From the NCBI GenBank assembly GCA_003665825.1, contig QPFY01000001.1, positions 737,001 to 801,000 on the forward strand: 64,000 nt of DNA, in the 5' to 3' direction. The notes beneath the pieces were generated by a model. The model was given only the letters and a program-made list of their open reading frames with translations, was not told the origin of the DNA and ran no database searches. Position 1 is the stretch's first letter. The number at the start of each line of letters is the position of its first letter. Positions 22,095 to 39,279 of the stretch are shown here, piece after piece. Origin of the DNA: Microbotryum silenes-acaulis (Eukaryota; Basidiomycota; Microbotryomycetes; Microbotryales; Microbotryaceae). The translations under genes and the position numbers were made by a program.

Positions 22095-25000
22095 TTATTT
22101 AGCCCTCGCCTGGGCCTGGGCCATCCTCAACCTCCTCTGTTCCCTCGCATGCGCCATCTTCTCCTCCTTCGTCATCCACACCGTCGCCCCTGTACCTACA
22201 GCTTCTCCTTCGTTCGATTTAATCGTCTCGTTCGACATCGAGACCACTGAGATCGCAGGCGATGCCGTCCGTAACGGAGGACTCGCTACGCGTGGTGATG
22301 GGATAGGATCGGAATCGAATTCGGGAAGGACCGGTGCAGGAGGGGGAGGACTGAAGACGCGTGGTTGGGGTGAAGAGATGATATCCGCGAAAGGATTGGG
22401 TGCAGGTGGCGGAGGTGGAGGTGATTGAGGTGTGGAGAGTTGGCGTGTCCTAGGCGAAGATTCGACGGAGCTGTTCGAGGGTCGGGGTGGGGACATGGGC
22501 GTTCGACTAGCCGCTGTATTGCCGACGAGAGGTCGAATAGGTTTCCTAGGTGATGTATTGACCGCAATTGGTGTTCGTGCCGGTCTCGGAGCGAGCGAGA
22601 CAACCTGTTTCGGACCCGCCGGTACAGCCGAAGCCATCAAATTCGGTGGCGGTTTCCTCACGCTCGCCAACGAAGCCGGTTTATTCATCCCCCCAAAGCC
22701 CGAGGCCTCTTCCTCATCCCACGCGTCAGCAGCATCAAAGTCCATCTTTGGCATCTTGGAAGCGTTGCTCGCTCTACTGCCGCCCAATTTGAACGGTTTG
22801 GGTTTGGTGGAGGATAATCGAGCAGCTAAAGGATCGACTTTGCGAGGTGCTGAAGAGCCAGATTCGAATTGGTCCCAATCGTCTTCATCGGCGTTGACGT
22901 CCATTAGGTCTTGACCCCAATCTTCGGGACCGGCACTCCCGTCTTCGTCTTCTTCGTCTTCTTCGTCGTCTTCGTCGTCTTCGTCGGCACCTCCCGGAAG
23001 AGCGAGGGAGGAGCTCTGGAATGGTCGATGGATCGATGATTGGGGGCCATGGCCGTTCGTCGCTCGACCAGCAGGTTTAGGTGGCAATGCTACGGGAGGT
23101 AAGATCGGTGCCGAGGCTGGAATCGAAGGACCGGCCGACATGTGTGCCGCCGCTTCGGCCGACGACAACTTTTTCGAAACGCTCGCAAAGGCCCAGCCTG
23201 CCAACGCCCCCGCCGCTCCAGCAGCATTGGTCGCGAGTCCAGGTTGAGTCGCATTAGCAGCTTTCATCGCCATCGTCGTCGAGGTTGCCGAAGCCCCTCC
23301 TGCGCCTGCAACCCCACCAGGAATGATGGGGTTCCCATTCTCATCCACCGTCGCCGCCGTCTCGGGCATGTTGATCGTCAACTGCTCGCACTTTTTAATG
23401 AACAATTCGATCGCTTTGTACCCTTGATCACGAACGGCCTTCTCCCGATCGATGAGGCAGATCGACATGGCGGGAATGACTTTGCCGGCTAGATCTTCCT
23501 TCTCGTACACGTCTGCGGTGGCCATCAAGGCCATCAAACCGGCGATACGAGCGTGGATGAAGGGATCTCGGAGGGCGCGGGCAAAGGCGGGTACGAGCAC
23601 TTTGCGGTTCGTCGAAGGTTGTAGATGGCGAGAGAGTCGACCGAGAAGGATGCAGGTATTGGTCCGAATCCCTGGCTCGGGATCGGTTTGCGAACGTGCT
23701 AAAAGTCGGAGGAGGTCGTTGTTGAGGATTCGATCCGAAAGCTGTGAGCGTCGTACCCATATTTTAGTCAGGAGATTTTTCGACTACGATGTCACTCGAT
23801 TCTAAAACACCTTGGGTGCGATCAGCAAGACCGACTTGACCGTCGCTTCTCGAATGACGGGAACGACATCTCCAAAGCCCGAGAGCTGGTACATAGAAAG
23901 ATCGAGGTGTCAGCAACTCTCCTTCACGAGATCTCTCGGACCTTGCGGGACCCACCAAATGAGGCCATATCTTCTCCGTCACATCCTTGTTGGACAGCTT
24001 GTCCGCAAACTTGTCCAGTCCGTCCAACAGCGCCATCCTCGTCGCTCGATCTGGCGTCGCAAACATCCTCACGAGCGGTTGAATGATGCTCTGTGCGTAC
24101 TCCTGCTCCGACAGGCCTGAAGCGAGGTTCAATATGATGGGCAACAACGCCGGACCTCCTCCACCGAATTCGAAGGTCCTGACGAGCGAAGAGAGTACTT
24201 TGTATTTGAGGAATTCGTCGGGTAAGGCGTTGCTCGCTCGTTTCTTGGTCGAACCGGCTGCGGCGATGGCGTTGGCGTCACTGACGGTTTTGAGCATCTT
24301 CAACAACTCCATCTTTTCCGCCTCGGAAGCGAGGGAGAAGCCTTCGAGTGCAGCGGAGAGTTTGACGAGTCGATTCGAAGGCCACCATCCGGGTGTCCCC
24401 GATTCGGAACCGATGCCGAGTTCGAGGAAGAGGTCGGTGCGAAGGCGGGCTTTGGGGTTGGGGTTGCCGAGCCGTCGCCAGGTGGTGTAGATGTTTTGGG
24501 GGGTTTGGCCACGGGTACCGGGGAGGGTGGGGGGTGAGTCGGAGGAGGAGGAGAAGGTTGGGGGCAGGGCGCCGTTGAAAATGACGAAGATGAGGAGGTA
24601 GAGTTGGTACGAGTCGAGGGCCGAGGCTTCGTGTCTGAAGGGGTGGGAGGGATCGCTTGGGTAAGCTAATTGTTGTCAACGGGTGGAGGTTGAACTGACT
24701 CTTTCAGAGCTGTCCATCCACCTCTTCGAACCTCGGGCGATGTATAGCTCCTCGCGTCGGGTAAAAGACCGGCATAGTTCTGATGGCAAGGTAAGGTCCG
24801 CATCAGCGTCGAGTCTTTCCCGCCCCCGAGGTGAGGCAAGAACTTACCCAAATGACGCCCGAGTCGTCGTCCTTGCGCGTGGTCAATTCCATGCCACCCA
24901 ACTTCCACTCCCCACCCTGTGTGATCCACACGCTCTCGGGTCTGATGTTGCCGTGTATGCTCGCGCCATCCTTGTTGAGGAAGGCGAGCGCGGTGACGAG

Positions 25001-25597
25001 GTGCAAGAGTCCGTAGACTTTGGATTCCTCGGCCAAGGGTGTTCCAGCGCTATCAAGTTCAAGGGACAGAGAGCGTACGGATTCGGTGACGATCCATACG
25101 GTCGTATCGGTGTCTACGCCATCGAGGAATTTGAGGATGTGTGGGTGTCGCAGGACGCGGAGTTTGCGGAGCGCGTTCTTGGCCAGGACGAGTTGGGCTT
25201 TGCGGTCATTGGAGGAGCCGGGTGCACCTGGGTTGGGTTGTTGAGGTGCGTTGAGGTCAAAGGAAAAGACGGTGACGGAAGACGAGTCGTCCTGCCGAGA
25301 CGAAAGGGGGTGGATCAGTCGGCATGCTGCTCTGAGACGCTCGCATGACGTGTTTGATGACTCGACGCTGTGTGCGTGCGCCGACCACCATCAACGTGAA
25401 GGGTGGGTTGTGAGCGTACGCACCTTTTTGGTCGCATTCCATACGGTCCAAATGCTACGGCGGTCAAAGTGGTACAGCTTGTCGCCGAGGGTGTATCCGG
25501 GCAGACCGGGCACGTTGTTCCCCCCACTGAGCGCCGAAGCCGAGGCCGAAATGACGGTGTTGGCGACCGAGCCGGCGAGCGAACTGAGCCAGCTCAT
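22095..25597 (-). CDS. SCY1: Scy1/SCYL1-family pseudokinase
   Basis: An N-terminal-kinase-like protein with HEAT repeats, known in the family to act in COPI and Golgi traffic and tRNA handling. The ATG at 25597 gives MSWLSSLAGSVANTVISASA. The kinase-like lobe shows YTLGDKLYHFDRRSIWTVW, but the catalytic loop reads HGNIRPESVW instead of HRDLKPEN, and the DFG position reads LGG. It is therefore a pseudokinase. HEAT helices follow at about 24600-23400 (LKYKVLSSLVRTFEFGGGGP, FATPDRATRMALLDGLDKF, DPFIHARIAGLMALMATADV). The tail is Pro/Ser-rich and acidic and ends in a basic coiled coil (KEEKMAHAREQRRLRMAQAQ) before TAA at 22095. Several introns lie in the 5' half. It is divergent from RPT1. Confidence 0.88.
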
Positions 25598-25944
25598 GGC
25601 TGGGTGCTAGGTGGAGCGTGAAGGCGTAGCCGTAGCTAGGTAGCGTAGCTCCCACTGGAGGCGGGCGTTGGCAGCGAAGGGCCGTGTGCTAGTGCGCGCC
25701 GAGCTGGACTGAGGCTGAGCCGAGCTCGAGGCTGAAGCCTGGAAGCTGAAGCTGTAATGCTGAAGGTCCAAGCGGGCCAAGCAGGGCCAAACCAAGCGGG
25801 TCCAAGCGCGTCCAAGCGCGTCGTGTGCTGCGCTTGCGTGTGGAGCTCTCGACCTCCGCGCGTCGCTGCGCGTTGCTTCCATCCTACTCGTCCACCCTAC
25901 ACGTCCACCGCACTCGTCCACTCCACTTTCCCCGATCCAACACG
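25598..25944. promoter_or_regulatory. Divergent promoter SCY1 / RPT1
   Basis: 347 bp between divergent ATGs. A degenerate array of about 10-bp spacing built on tccaagcgNg runs from about 25766 to 25822, with two exact tccaagcgcg units at 25801-25820. Closer to RPT1 (about 25885-25925) the motif cgtccac recurs several times. No yeast-type proteasome box was seen. Confidence 0.45.
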
Positions 25945-27821
25945 ATGCCACCCAAAGCGTACGTCCCCCAGACTGCACGACGAGCCTGTATTCACCTCGT
26001 GGCTGACGGGGTTGTGCTCTCCCGCTCGGGTCACTCAGTGATTGGGAAAAGTGTAAGCGTGCATATCGTGCACTGGTCCGACTCCAAGCGGCGATACTGA
26101 CACCGTCTCGTTTCGGCCCACAGACGAGAAGCCGGTTGATGCCAAGCAAGAGGACAAGATCAATCGTCAGTCGCGCGTCAGCACTGATGGTACTGATCAG
26201 CAAGCGCTTCGTCATCGCCTCGCCTCGCCAGCGCCCGCACGCTAGCTTGTACCTGTGCATGCTGACATCTTGACCTGCACGATCTTCTTTACAGCTCTGG
26301 ACGAGGAGGACATTCAGATTTTGAGAACCTATGCAAGTCCTCGTACTTTTCGTCCCTCCAGCGAGCCCACGACTGACCTGATCCTCACTCCTTCCATCTA
26401 CAGGGCCAAGGACCGTACGCCAAGCAACTGAAAAAGGTCGAGAACGACATCAAGGATGCTCAAAAGCGCGTCAACGAGAAGATGGGTCAGTCACTGCCAC
26501 CTCGATCGTAGCCACCTCGCATCCCCTCTCTCTCTCCCTTCCTCCGCCGACTGACCCACCTAACCCTGTCGGTCCCACAGGCGTCAAGGAACTCGACACC
26601 GGTCTCGCACCCCCGAATCTATGGGACGTCGCATCAGACAAGCAACGCATGGGCTCCGAACACCCGCTCCAAGTCGCGCGCTGCACCAAGATCATCCGTC
26701 TCCCCACCGGTCCCGATGCGCCTCCCCTGCCCGTCCTCCCTCAGGGCCAGAAACCCAATGCCGACGAACAGGACAAGTACGTCATCAACGTCAAGCAGAT
26801 TGCAAAGTTTGTCGTGGGCCTCGGCGATCGTGTTGCACCGACCGATATCGAGGAAGGCATGCGAGTAGGGTCAGTACGGGACGTCTTAGCCCTCACGCGC
26901 CCTTCACGGACCACAGCTGACCTTGGACTGTGGGCATACAGCGTCGACCGACAAGACTACAAGATCCAAATCCCTTTACCACCCCGCATCGACGCCTCGG
27001 TGACGATGATGCAAGTCGAAGAGAAGCCCGACGTGACCTACTCGGACGTCGGAGGCTGCAAGGAACAAATCGAGAAATTGCGCGAGGTCGTCGAAACACC
27101 CTTGTTGTCGCCCGAACGCTTCGTCGAACTCGGCATCGACCCGCCCAAGGGCGTTTTGTTGTACGGCCCTCCTGGAACGGGCAAGACCTTGTGCGCACGA
27201 GCGGTGGCGAACCGAACGGACGCGACCTTTATTCGGGTCATCGGATCCGAACTCGTTCAGAAATACGTTGGAGAAGGTGCCCGAATGGTGCGCGAATTGT
27301 TCGAGATGGCCCGTACGAAGAAGGCGTGCATCATCTTCTTTGACGAGGTCGATGCGATTGGTGGAGCAAGGTTCGATGATGGGGCGGGTGGGGATAACGA
27401 GGTGCAAAGGACGATGTTGGAGTTGATCAACCAATTGGATGGATTTGACGCACGAGGTAACATCAAAGTCCTCATGGCGACCAACCGACCCGATACTTTG
27501 GATCCGGCCTTGCTCCGACCCGGTCGTATCGATCGACGCGTCGAATTCTCTTTACCGGACAACGAAGGCCGCGCGCACATCCTCCGTATCCACGCGAGGT
27601 CCATGTCCGTCGAACGCCACATCCGCTTCGACCTCATTGCCAGATTATGTCCAAACGCCACCGGAGCCGAATTGAGATCCGTCTGTACCGAGGCGGGGAT
27701 GTTCGCGATTCGTTCGAGGAGGAAGGTCGCGAGTGAGGCCGACTTTTTGAAATCGGTCGAGAAGGTGTATAGGAGTGGGAGCAAGTTCTCGAGTACGGCG
27801 CAGTACGCGCAATACCAGTAG
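25945..27821 (+). CDS. RPT1: 26S proteasome regulatory ATPase Rpt1
   Basis: A subunit of the hexameric AAA+ ring of the 19S particle. Its N-terminus, MPPKADWEKYEKP, matches the Rpt1 family only if two 14-nt exons are joined (25945-25958 and 26039-26052). Exon 4 ends in RTY, followed by a GC-AG intron (26333-26403, donor GCAAGT), then [18 protein letters not shown]. The rest shows [29 protein letters not shown], the OB region, Walker A GPPGTGKT, Walker [13 protein letters not shown], the arginine-finger segment [15 protein letters not shown], and a C-terminus ending AQYAQYQ before TAG. Length (about 440 residues) and all ATPase motifs are intact. Confidence 0.95.
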
Positions 27822-28075
27822 AGTGCTCTTCTATGCTTTCCTTTGTCCTTTCCTCTCCCTCCCTGTAATACGTCGAAACCCGAACGAAACCTTGTCACGT
27901 CCGAGCAACGCAACCATTCTCGAGAAAGTCGGAGCAAAAAAAAAAGTACAACAGTTCCCCATAGGCAATTCGATTTCAAAACAGTATTCCAATCACAGGA
28001 AAATCACAACTGCGATCACTGCACACAGCCCCACATTCATCAACTCCACAGCGGACTCTGGCCCTTCTTCCCCGG

Positions 28076-30476
28076 TCACGCCGCACCGCCCATACTCGTC
28101 GAAGGAGTAGTCACATCATCGTACGCCTGTAATTGAGGTCGAGGAGGAAGGGTCGATGCTGCGTACGGAAGGTTGGGAGGTAGGGCGCTACCTGCGGTCC
28201 CACTCGTCGCCGATCCTCCTCCTCCTCCCTGGGTCCGTCTTCGATCATCATAGCTCACTTCCATCGTATTCGCGAACTTCGGTCCCGACGGAGTAGGCGG
28301 AAGCCCGCCACCAATCGGTCTAAAACGAGGTTGAACCGGCGGAGCTTGGGGAGGGGCAGCGGGAGCAAACCGATCGTCTGGATTGGGGTACGAGCCGAAA
28401 CCGCCGTTGCCAACTCTTTGGGCTGCAGGACCGGTCGGCATGGGGTTACGGGCGCCGTAGTTGAGGTGTGGTGGGCCTTGGTTCGGATTTTGGGTCCCAT
28501 AAGGTAGTTGCGGGGGTTGAAATGGGGGAGCCGGTGCGAAGTGGTTTGCTTGATTGGGCTGGTTGGGATAGGTGTGTTGTGGGAAGTGTTGCTGATGCTG
28601 CTGCTGCGGGTAATGGATGGGTTGATTGTGTTGCTGGTTGTTGTGATGCTGGTTGTTCTGGTTGTATTGGTTGTTATAACCTTGGTGTTGCGGCAGCGTG
28701 CCATACGATTCCGGAAACGGAGGAGGTGGAGGAGCAGGGATCAACCCTTGGCCTGATGGAGGCTCATGAGGCGGTCGATGCGCCCCATACGTATCATGCC
28801 TCTGATTTTGACTCGGAGCGAATTGAGGCCCATTATTCCCCGGTGTCGAATACCCTCCACTCTGCTGATGGGAATTCGGTGTTTTCCCACTTGCTGGGTG
28901 CGCGAGGCGAGGGGTGGAAGAACCTTGCTTTCGTCGGGGTTCGACGCGCGGAATTTCCGGAGGAAGGGGTTTTTGATCCATGGACGAGTCGTGAGGAATG
29001 TCGAGGAGTCGATAGACGTATTTTCGTAGCTGTGATGGTCCCATGATAGCGATGTGTAAGTTGGAACACTGGGGTCAGGTCGACTCCCTTTGAGAGAGGC
29101 ATGACTTACCCGCCGCCCTTCGTGCACGACGTAAGGATCTTGCCCCAATTCCCATGTTTCCGCGAGCAGCTTGACGATCTCTGAAAGAGTCGGGGTCGAA
29201 GAACGATTTCAGTGCCGTCAGAACATACGTCCGAAGCACAAACACGCTGCACCCTTACCTCGCATCCTATCCATGGTCACCTCGAACACCTTGAACAAAT
29301 CTTCGTCCTGCTCAACCTCCTCCCCTTCTTCCCCTTCTGGGCCTCCCTTCGATGTATCTTCTGCCCCATCGAGCATCTCGACATCCCCGTGCTTCTCCCC
29401 CGTTCCTCGTGTGGACTCCCTTGGCCTTGGGATCGGCAGACTGAGTTGAGCGAGCGCACATAGCATCGCAGCAGCGGCTAGTTCGTACGCTTGATACCTA
29501 ATGACGAGCGTCGTGGCGAGGCTGAACGAGAGCATGAAAAGGTGGCCACAATCGAAAAAGCGCTCATCAGCCCAGTGACAAAGTCGGCGGGGCCTCATTA
29601 CCCTCACTCACACATCCTGCAAGATCTGCCACGCGACGAAATTGATCTGATCCCTCCCTTCCAAATCCTTCTTGTACACCTTCTTGAGCCCCTCGACCAC
29701 AGCAAAGAACGGACTTTGGACCGTCAAGTCAAAGCACAGCGCATGGAGCATCGTGTCCTCGGTGTAGAGGATCCTCTTGCTGATGTCTTGGGCGAGATCG
29801 TCGTTGGGGTCGTATTCGGGGCGCCCTTTGGCGTCGAAGCGGATGTGTTCGCGGTCGATCTTGCGTTCGATCGCGAGGCAGTAGCCGATGATGTGGCGCA
29901 AGTTGATCGGGTTTTCCTCGACTTTGTTGGCGAGGAAGAAGACGGCTGATCCGACGTCCTGTGATGAGAGGGAGGCAAGGGAAGAGAAAGGAAGGGTTGG
30001 CGAGCAAACGATGGTCAGTCGAGGGGATCTCTGCTGTGCCTCACATCTAGATGGTGCAGAGTATGTGCTCACCTCGGGAGGAAAGTCTTGTACGGACTTG
30101 ACCATGTAAAAGCGGTGCATGAGGATCGCACTGGTCGAAACGACGACCAACGGACTGCGCAAGCGTGCACCGAAGCAAGACATTCGCCAGATCAGCTCCA
30201 CGGGCCATTTTATCCTCCCCCCATAAGAGACACCCCCACTGACCACGACATCATATTCCTCAAATTCCAAATCCTCTGCATTGCCGTGGCCCTTGCATAC
30301 CGTTCTTCCCCCAAGGTGATCGGTTCTCGCCATGACCCCAAACGGGCGCGATCACACGACGGCGGATGGGCGACTTGCTTCGCGGTGAAGTACCATTGTC
30401 GATCGGTGATCAGCAAGGGACCGTACGAGAGTGCTGCTGGAGCCGGTGGGGGTGGTGTGGGTAATCTGGTTGGCAT
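28076..30476 (-). CDS. Cyclin K/T-like cyclin (CTD-kinase or P-TEFb type)
   Basis: The regulatory partner of a transcriptional CDK (Ctk1/Bur1/Cdk9/12 class). The chosen ATG is 30476 (MPTRLPTPPPP). The cyclin box follows: RQWYFTAKQVAHPPSCDRA, then after an intron STSAILMHRFYMVKSVQDF, then VFFLANKVEENP and RILYTEDTMLHALCFDLTV. The second cyclin fold follows: QINFVAWQILQDV, RYQAYELAAAAMLCALAQ, ITMDRMRG-like and LAETWELGQDPYVVHEGRR. The C-terminal 250 residues are Pro/Gln/Asn-rich with His/Gln runs (28500-28720), a disordered tail common in such cyclins. Stop at 28076. I cannot say which of Ctk2, Bur2 or cyclin K it is. Confidence 0.82.
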
Positions 30477-30714
30477 CGCGTTTGTTGTGGCCCCCACTCG
30501 ACGACACCACACGCGAGATGGCGCCCGAAAGAGAACAGAGTCAGATGGAGAATTACAGCTAGCCTCCGAGTCGGACAAAACGATTGAGCGGATATAACAT
30601 TCAATTCAATAACGATCTTTGCTGCTTGTACAATCAAAGAAAGAAAGGCAGGTAAATATATCTACTACTACGGTAACTACTCAGGGACCGAACGTCCCCC
30701 TCGCCCTCCCTCAG

Positions 30715-35098
<4,384 letters not shown>

Positions 35099-35396
35099 AT
35101 CACGTCCAGAGTCTGTGAGCTGAGCTATCGTCCGAACGAAGGGCGAGTCGCGTCGAGTGGGGCAAAACAGCGAGCAGCAGCAGCAGCCGCAGCAGCCGTC
35201 ACAGCCCAGCCCGGCCTCTTGTTGGGTCGCGCTGAGGCGACAGAGGGTTTGTAATCACGCGATTGGGATTGATAGTTTCTAATCCGGAATTTGGAAACGT
35301 CCCCACACGACCGTGCTCGCTTTGTACGACGACCCCACTCTGCGCTCTCACGCTCACACCCCTCTCGCGTGCCGACAACGCCCAACAACGTTCACC
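35099..35396. promoter_or_regulatory. Divergent promoter MYST acetyltransferase / MED16
   Basis: 298 bp between divergent ATGs of two transcription-related genes. It holds a CAG/GCA-type triplet run (about 35171-35200). No clear TATA or other known box was recognised. Confidence 0.4.
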
Positions 35397-38300
35397 ATGT
35401 CGCATCCCAAGAGGTCGGACCAGGACGAGGACCTATTGTCGGTCACCCCCAGCTCGAAGCGGCTCCGGCTCAAACCCGCGCACGCAAGCACCTCGTTCGA
35501 GCAGTTCCAACTCGACCCTCAGCATGACCCTGCTCGTCAGAGTGCCTTGAGGACGGTCGCATTACTTCACTCCATGACGCATGAAACGAGGTGGTGAGTT
35601 GCCCTCTGTTCGGGGAATGTGCCGCTCGCTGGCTTATCGGACTGACCAACATCCGCTCCTCTCTGGTGGCAGCTCTCCGGCATGGTCATGCACCAATCTT
35701 CTGGCCGTGCCTCTACCACCCAACTTTACCGGTCGCTCATCATCGCCCTCGTCCTCAACCTCAAACCGACTGGCTGTGCACCTCACCCACCTCGCAGTCA
35801 GCGCATCGGCACCCCGACCTCGCCTCGACCTCTCCCTGTACCTTCCCCCCTCCTCAACACCCTCGCACATCACGCACCTCTCCTTCTCCCCGTGTGGAGC
35901 CTACCTCCTCGTATCCTCAACCTCGCACACCGGCGACAAGGCCGATCGTTTGACCGTCTTTGAGCAGCTCGAAGGATCCATCGACGAATGGGCGATCCTC
36001 TGGCACGAGAGCTTGGACCGCTTCGGCGCGAACTCTTCTGATTCGAACACGGCCAAGACGCTCGTCAATACAAGGTGGTTAGGCGAACCCAAAAAGGTGA
36101 GACCGACAAAGAGGTGCGCTACAAGTAGAGCCTTCTGCTGATGCTCCTGCTCTCCCGTTCCCACAAGTGGTGGCCAACAAGTCCCGAGCAATCGACCTCG
36201 TCGAAACCCTTCTTCTCGACCCCACCTCGATCGGCACCCATACCGGGATGCGCGTTCGTCGCTGTTCTCTCCAGCTCAGAGGTCGGTTCACGTTCTACGA
36301 CCTGCTTTGCGGCTCTGTATCACTAAACACTAAACTCTTCTCTACTCCACCCAGACCCTCTTTGTGCACCTCCCCCGAACGACCCCCATGATCCCCCGCA
36401 CCGCTCTCCTCCCCTTACGACCCTCGCCACCGCTGACCCATCTCGCCCTCACCGCCCTCCCCACCGCCCCTTCCTACATCCCCGGAGTCCCCGGTGCGTC
36501 CCCCTCCACCAACGCCGTCGATTCCATCGTCGCGAACCTCGTCGACGCCACTTCGAACCTCGCCGTTCCCAATCCAACCCTTACATCCGGACCCCAAGCT
36601 CTGAAACAAGAACTCGAAGCCGCTCAAGCGGGTGCCGCGTCGAAGACGGCGATGAGGCAACGTCGAGTTGTTAAAGCGGCTTTAGGAAATGTGGGGGGCT
36701 CGTCGATCAGCGACAAGACGGCGATTGAATTGGGGAAAACGACGTTCTTGATCGCGACGAGCTGCAAGGCGATTCAAGGGAAGAGTGGGAGCGTTAGGAA
36801 ACCCAAGAATGAGAAAGCCGGAGAACGGGCGGCGACGACGGCAACGGCTGTTCCTCCGACGGTAGCAGCGAGGGACTCGCCCGATCCGGACGACGACGAG
36901 TTTGGGCTGACCGATTTCAATGCTCTCGACGAAGCGTTTGGGAATGGATCCTCGAACAAGGCCGGTGCGGGAACGACGAATGAAGAGGACGAGCAAGGTC
37001 TGAAAGGGGTTGAGGAAGGGGACGAGGTGTGGGATGAAAGGGAAGATGCGCAGGGGACGATCGAGATGAGTGAACTAAGGATCGAGATGGGGATTGCGGC
37101 GGAGGGACCTAAAGTCACGTTGAGACCTTTGGCATCGGTCTTTGTAAACGAGCCGCATTCGGGCGAGCAGGGTGATGGAGGAACGTTGCAAGGCGAGTTG
37201 GTGCAGCTCGAGTGGATCGAACAGATCGCTGGAGTGGTCAATGGTCTGCATTTACTCGCCGTAACGACGACGGTGTCCTCTTCTGATGAATCGAACGGCA
37301 TGTCCGACCACGACGCCAACCTCGTATCCGCTCCGGCATCGACATTGACGACTTGGTCCTTCTCGGAAGAGACTTACGTCCTCGCCGAAGCCTTCGCCTC
37401 TTTGGAACACAAGAAAGGCGAAGCCACGACAGGGCAAAAGGAATGGAATAGTCGGAGGATGCAGAGCGTTACGAGGGAGGGGGTAATCAGTTGCCTTGAT
37501 GCGAGGCATGCAACGCTCAGGTTCGGGAGTGTGATGGTCGGGGTGCAGGGGGGTGCAGATAAATTAGGGACACAATTGATTGTGCTGGATTCAGAGACGT
37601 TGCAAGAGGTGTCGGGGATGGTTCCGACGGTGTTGCACAGGAATGATCGTAAGCAACAGAGTGCAGGATTGTACGTTAAGCGTTGCCCGGCTGACTCGTG
37701 TATGGTGTTATTTGAACAGTCTACTCCGAACTGGCATTATCAACTTCGAGTGCGCTCGTCTGCTCTCTACCAGTCGGCTCGGCTCGCTTGTTCCGACCTA
37801 CGATCTGCGCTCTCAATTTTGGCAAAGTGGCTCAAGGTCAGTCATGACCTAATCTGCGTTCTACTCGGACAGCACAATGACGATGTTGCCACCTTCCTTA
37901 GACGTTTCGACGCTATCAACGCGACTTGCACTCTCGTTCGTTCAACAGTCTGATAACTCCGACATCATTGGCCGAATCATCGGGGCCAAAGATGATGGTC
38001 AGTCATAGATGATCCGCCGGTCCGGCGAACTTGCTACCGAGGTTGACTTATTTGCGTCCAACACAACTGTGCAGTGCAAACTCTTGCCGTGATCGTCGAG
38101 ACTCGAAACAAGCTTCAACACATGCTGCCCGGCTCGACTGTGTTTGAAAACACGCCTTTGATGTTTGAGCTGATGGGAGCAATTTCGACGATATATAAGT
38201 AGGTCTAGGAACTCTTTCAACCTGCGACACAGAGCAGTGCTGACGAGAGGGCCCTACTCATCGCAGCTCCTCCCTTGGTCTTGCCCTCCGCGGATCGATC

Positions 38301-39107
38301 GCCTCCGATCTCCTCCGCCTAGGCGTCTGTCTCCGCGCCTACCGTCAATGCGAACGACGCGACCGCAACCAACCCATACCCGCCCCATCAGACCCCTCCA
38401 TCCCACCCTACCGCTGCGAATCCGATGCCGTCTGGCCCCTCATCTCCCACGCCACCTGGTTCTGCGACTTTTCGCGCCACCTTGCCCAAACCTGTTCTTC
38501 CCTACCCGACGACCTTTCCAAACCCCTTGGTCCTCATTGGGTCTTATTACTGCATCCTTTCCCCCGAGGTCTAATCAAGTCCATCGTCGAAGCGATTTTG
38601 GGATTACAGGCTTTCCTAAGGGGTTTCCCTATCCATCAGAATTTCACGGTCGATATGGCCAAGATGGTGTTGGATGATGCGGTCGAGTACAATGGACTGA
38701 TCTTGATGGAGTGGAGGAAAGTGCTTGATGGGTTCGAGGGTGCGGTCAAAGTGGAGCAAGGGACGATCAAGGATACGTTGGTGGAGTTCTCTCTGCCTGC
38801 AGGATCGGTGAATTCGAGCGTTCTCTCAACCATCACCACAGCAGTTTCGAATACATCCCTCTTCCTACCCAAAGGTCTCCCAACCCCACCTTCCTCAGCG
38901 GACCCAACCTCCCCTGCCACGACCTACGACATCGTACGAGGCTGCACACTCGATCGAGTCGGCTCGTTCAAGGTCTGTACGAGGTGTGGTGAAAAGGCGG
39001 AGAGGAAAGTTGGGAATGAGACGGGGAAATGGGCGGCTTATGAATTGGGGTGGGAGACGAGGTGTATGTGTGGTGGGGCTTGGAGGGCGGAGAAAGTGGT
39101 GGTGTGA
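35397..39107 (+). CDS. MED16: Mediator tail subunit Med16 (Sin4)
   Basis: A subunit of the Mediator tail module that links activators to RNA polymerase II. The ATG at 35397 opens MSHPKRSDQDEDLLSV. A beta-propeller-like N-terminal part follows (LLAVPLPPNFTGRSSS, LSFSPCGAYLLVSSTSH, FVHLPRTTPMIPRTALLPL), then a less conserved middle. The C-terminal domain has FTVDMAKMVLDDAVEYNGLI and the diagnostic Cys pairs FKVCTRCGEKAERK and WETRCMCGGAWRA just before the stop. The CxxC...CxC arrangement and the order propeller, helical region, zinc-like end are those of Med16. Several introns fall between 35594 and 38620 with approximate edges. About 1000 residues. Confidence 0.8.
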
Positions 39108-39279
39108 GGGGAAGTTTTGATGTAGAGTTGTACGGAATGTAACTCGGTACTGACTGAGAGACTTGACCACGAAGGGTCGTGACTATGATCAAATGGTTCT
39201 CACGTGTCGCTTTGGCTACGTTCGAGTCATGCGCATTGATTACACACGAACCCCCACGGAAACACGCGAGAGTTACACC

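Noticed and set aside
35165..35205. Triplet repeat run (CAG-like) as an expanded coding repeat
   Set aside because: It lies between the divergent ATGs of the MYST and MED16 genes and is therefore non-coding in this model.
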